Below, piece after piece: positions 6,166-7,122 of a stretch of 7,122 nt of DNA. Source of the DNA: Pseudomonas sp. (GTDB lineage Bacteria > Pseudomonadota > Gammaproteobacteria > Pseudomonadales > Pseudomonadaceae); NCBI GenBank assembly GCA_029239415.1, contig JAQZAY010000192.1, positions 1-7,122 of the forward strand, in the 5' to 3' direction. Both the position numbers and the translations under genes were made by a program. How positions within the stretch are numbered: the stretch's first letter is position 1; each line of letters starts with the position of its first letter. Below the pieces are notes generated by a model. The model ran no database searches. It worked only from the letters and a program-made list of their open reading frames with translations, and had not been told where the DNA came from.

Positions 6166-7122
6166 ATGAGTATTTTTAGCCACTTCCAACAACGTTTCGA
6201 GTCTACGCGCCAGGAAGAACTCACGCTGCAGGAGTACCTTGAGCTCTGCAAGGAAGATCGCAGTGCCTATGCTTCTGCGGCAGAACGCCTGTTGCTGGCA
6301 ATCGGGGAGCCAGAGCTGGTCGACACCACCAGCAATTCACGCTTGTCGCGGATCTTTTCCAACAAGGTGATACGCCGCTACCCAGCGTTCGCCGACTTCC
6401 ATGGCATGGAAGAATGCATCGACCAGATCGTTTCCTACTTCCGGCATGCCGCGCAGGGCCTGGAAGAGAAGAAACAGATCCTCTACCTGCTGGGTCCGGT
6501 GGGCGGCGGCAAGTCGTCGTTGGCCGAGAAGCTCAAGCAACTGATGGAGAAGGTCCCGTTCTACGCGATCAAGGGCTCGCCGGTCTTCGAGTCGCCGCTG
6601 GGGCTGTTCAATGCCACCGAGGATGGCGAGATCCTCGAAGAAGACTTTGGCATCCCGCGCCGCTACCTCAATACCATCATGTCGCCCTGGGCGACCAAGC
6701 GTCTGGCCGAGTTCGGGGGCGACATCAGCCAGTTCAAGGTGGTCAAGCTCTACCCCTCGATCCTCAACCAGATCGCCGTGGCCAAGACCGAGCCGGGTGA
6801 CGAGAACAACCAGGATATCTCTGCCCTGGTGGGCAAGGTGGATATCCGCAAGCTCGAGGAATTCCCGCAGAACGACGCCGATGCCTACAGCTACTCGGGC
6901 GCACTGTGCCGGGCCAACCAGGGCCTGATGGAGTTCGTCGAGATGTTCAAGGCACCGATCAAGGTGCTCCACCCGCTGCTGACCGCGACCCAGGAAGGCA
7001 ACTACAACAGTACCGAAGGCCTCGGGGCGATCCCCTACTCCGGCATCCTGCTGGCCCACTCCAACGAATCGGAATGGCACAGCTTCCGCAACAACAAGAA
7101 CAACGAAGCCTTCATCGACCGT
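6166..7122 (+). CDS. prkA: PrkA/YeaG family AAA+ ATPase, serine protein kinase-related, N-terminal half (3' end outside window)
   Basis: Exactly 319 codons are visible, running open to the right edge; the family is about 640 residues, so roughly half is missing. The product starts MSIFSHFQQRFESTRQEELT, then DFHGMEECIDQIVSYFRHAA, then the Walker A loop GPVGGGKS (residues 110-117, Lys116 contacting ATP), then FESPLGLFNATEDG and IPRRYLNTIMSPWA. NQGLMEFVEMFKAP around 251-264 includes a Walker B-like hydrophobic-acidic segment. The C-terminal kinase-like domain lies outside the window. PrkA proteins were first described as serine kinases in Bacillus; later work there reports AAA+ protease activity, so the biochemical label is uncertain. 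In E. coli YeaG acts with YeaH in nitrogen starvation and stationary phase. Pseudomonas carries prkA, a yeaH-type gene and a spoVR-type gene together, and the latter two are expected just right of this window. Confidence 0.94.
   Translation, partial: MSIFSHFQQRFESTRQEELTLQEYLELCKEDRSAYASAAERLLLAIGEPELVDTTSNSRLSRIFSNKVIRRYPAFADFHGMEECIDQIVSYFRHAAQGLEEKKQILYLLGPVGGGKSSLAEKLKQLMEKVPFYAIKGSPVFESPLGLFNATEDGEILEEDFGIPRRYLNTIMSPWATKRLAEFGGDISQFKVVKLYPSILNQIAVAKTEPGDENNQDISALVGKVDIRKLEEFPQNDADAYSYSGALCRANQGLMEFVEMFKAPIKVLHPLLTATQEGNYNSTEGLGAIPYSGILLAHSNESEWHSFRNNKNNEAFIDR

Noticed and set aside
5998..6251. Short - strand frames (64-67 codons) across the prkA leader and start
   Set aside because: They overlap the prkA start codon region, overlap each other in different frames, and have no recognisable product.
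6337..7080. 247-codon - strand frame opposite prkA
   Set aside because: Antisense to a clear PrkA with Walker A; no motif of its own.
1..7122. Search by eye for CRISPR arrays, tRNA genes, IS ends, phage or toxin-antitoxin genes
   Set aside because: No regularly spaced repeats, no tRNA T-loop pattern, no transposase or short two-gene accessory modules; nearly all sequence is accounted for by conserved core genes.

Overview
The window is high-GC, densely packed gammaproteobacterial chromosome. Gene order and protein sequences point to the genus Pseudomonas, most likely the P. putida group; this assignment comes from remembered protein sequences, not a database search. All recognised genes are on the + strand and all look intact, apart from the two cut by the window edges.

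Positions 1-4159 hold a tightly overlapping block: the 3' part of lptD (outer-membrane LPS translocon), surA (periplasmic chaperone/prolyl isomerase), pdxA (vitamin B6 synthesis) and rsmA/ksgA (16S rRNA dimethyladenosine methyltransferase). The junctions overlap by 20, 4 and 4 bases, which implies one transcript and translational coupling. SurA helps LptD fold, so the first two genes are functionally linked; pdxA and rsmA are conserved passengers.

Positions 4160-4294 are a 135-base gap with a perfect GC-rich hairpin inside a stretch resembling a degraded Pseudomonas REP unit. apaG and apaH follow (overlapping by one base), then glpE 13 bases later. ApaH hydrolyses diadenosine tetraphosphate, ApaG is a small beta-sandwich protein of uncertain role, and GlpE is a single-domain rhodanese. 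In E. coli folA, not glpE, follows apaH; glpE next to apaH is the Pseudomonas arrangement.

Positions 5885-6165 are the only sizeable non-coding region (281 bases). It holds a hairpin just after glpE, a plausible sigma70/sigmaS-type promoter near 5972-5998, and a long presumed leader with two perfect hairpins before prkA. prkA (yeaG), a AAA+ ATPase/serine kinase-related stress protein, starts at 6166 and runs off the right edge. In Pseudomonas it is normally followed by a yeaH-type gene and a spoVR-type gene.

I see no mobile element, CRISPR array, tRNA, rRNA or phage gene, and no convincing undescribed system. The part with the most unexplained structure is the prkA leader.
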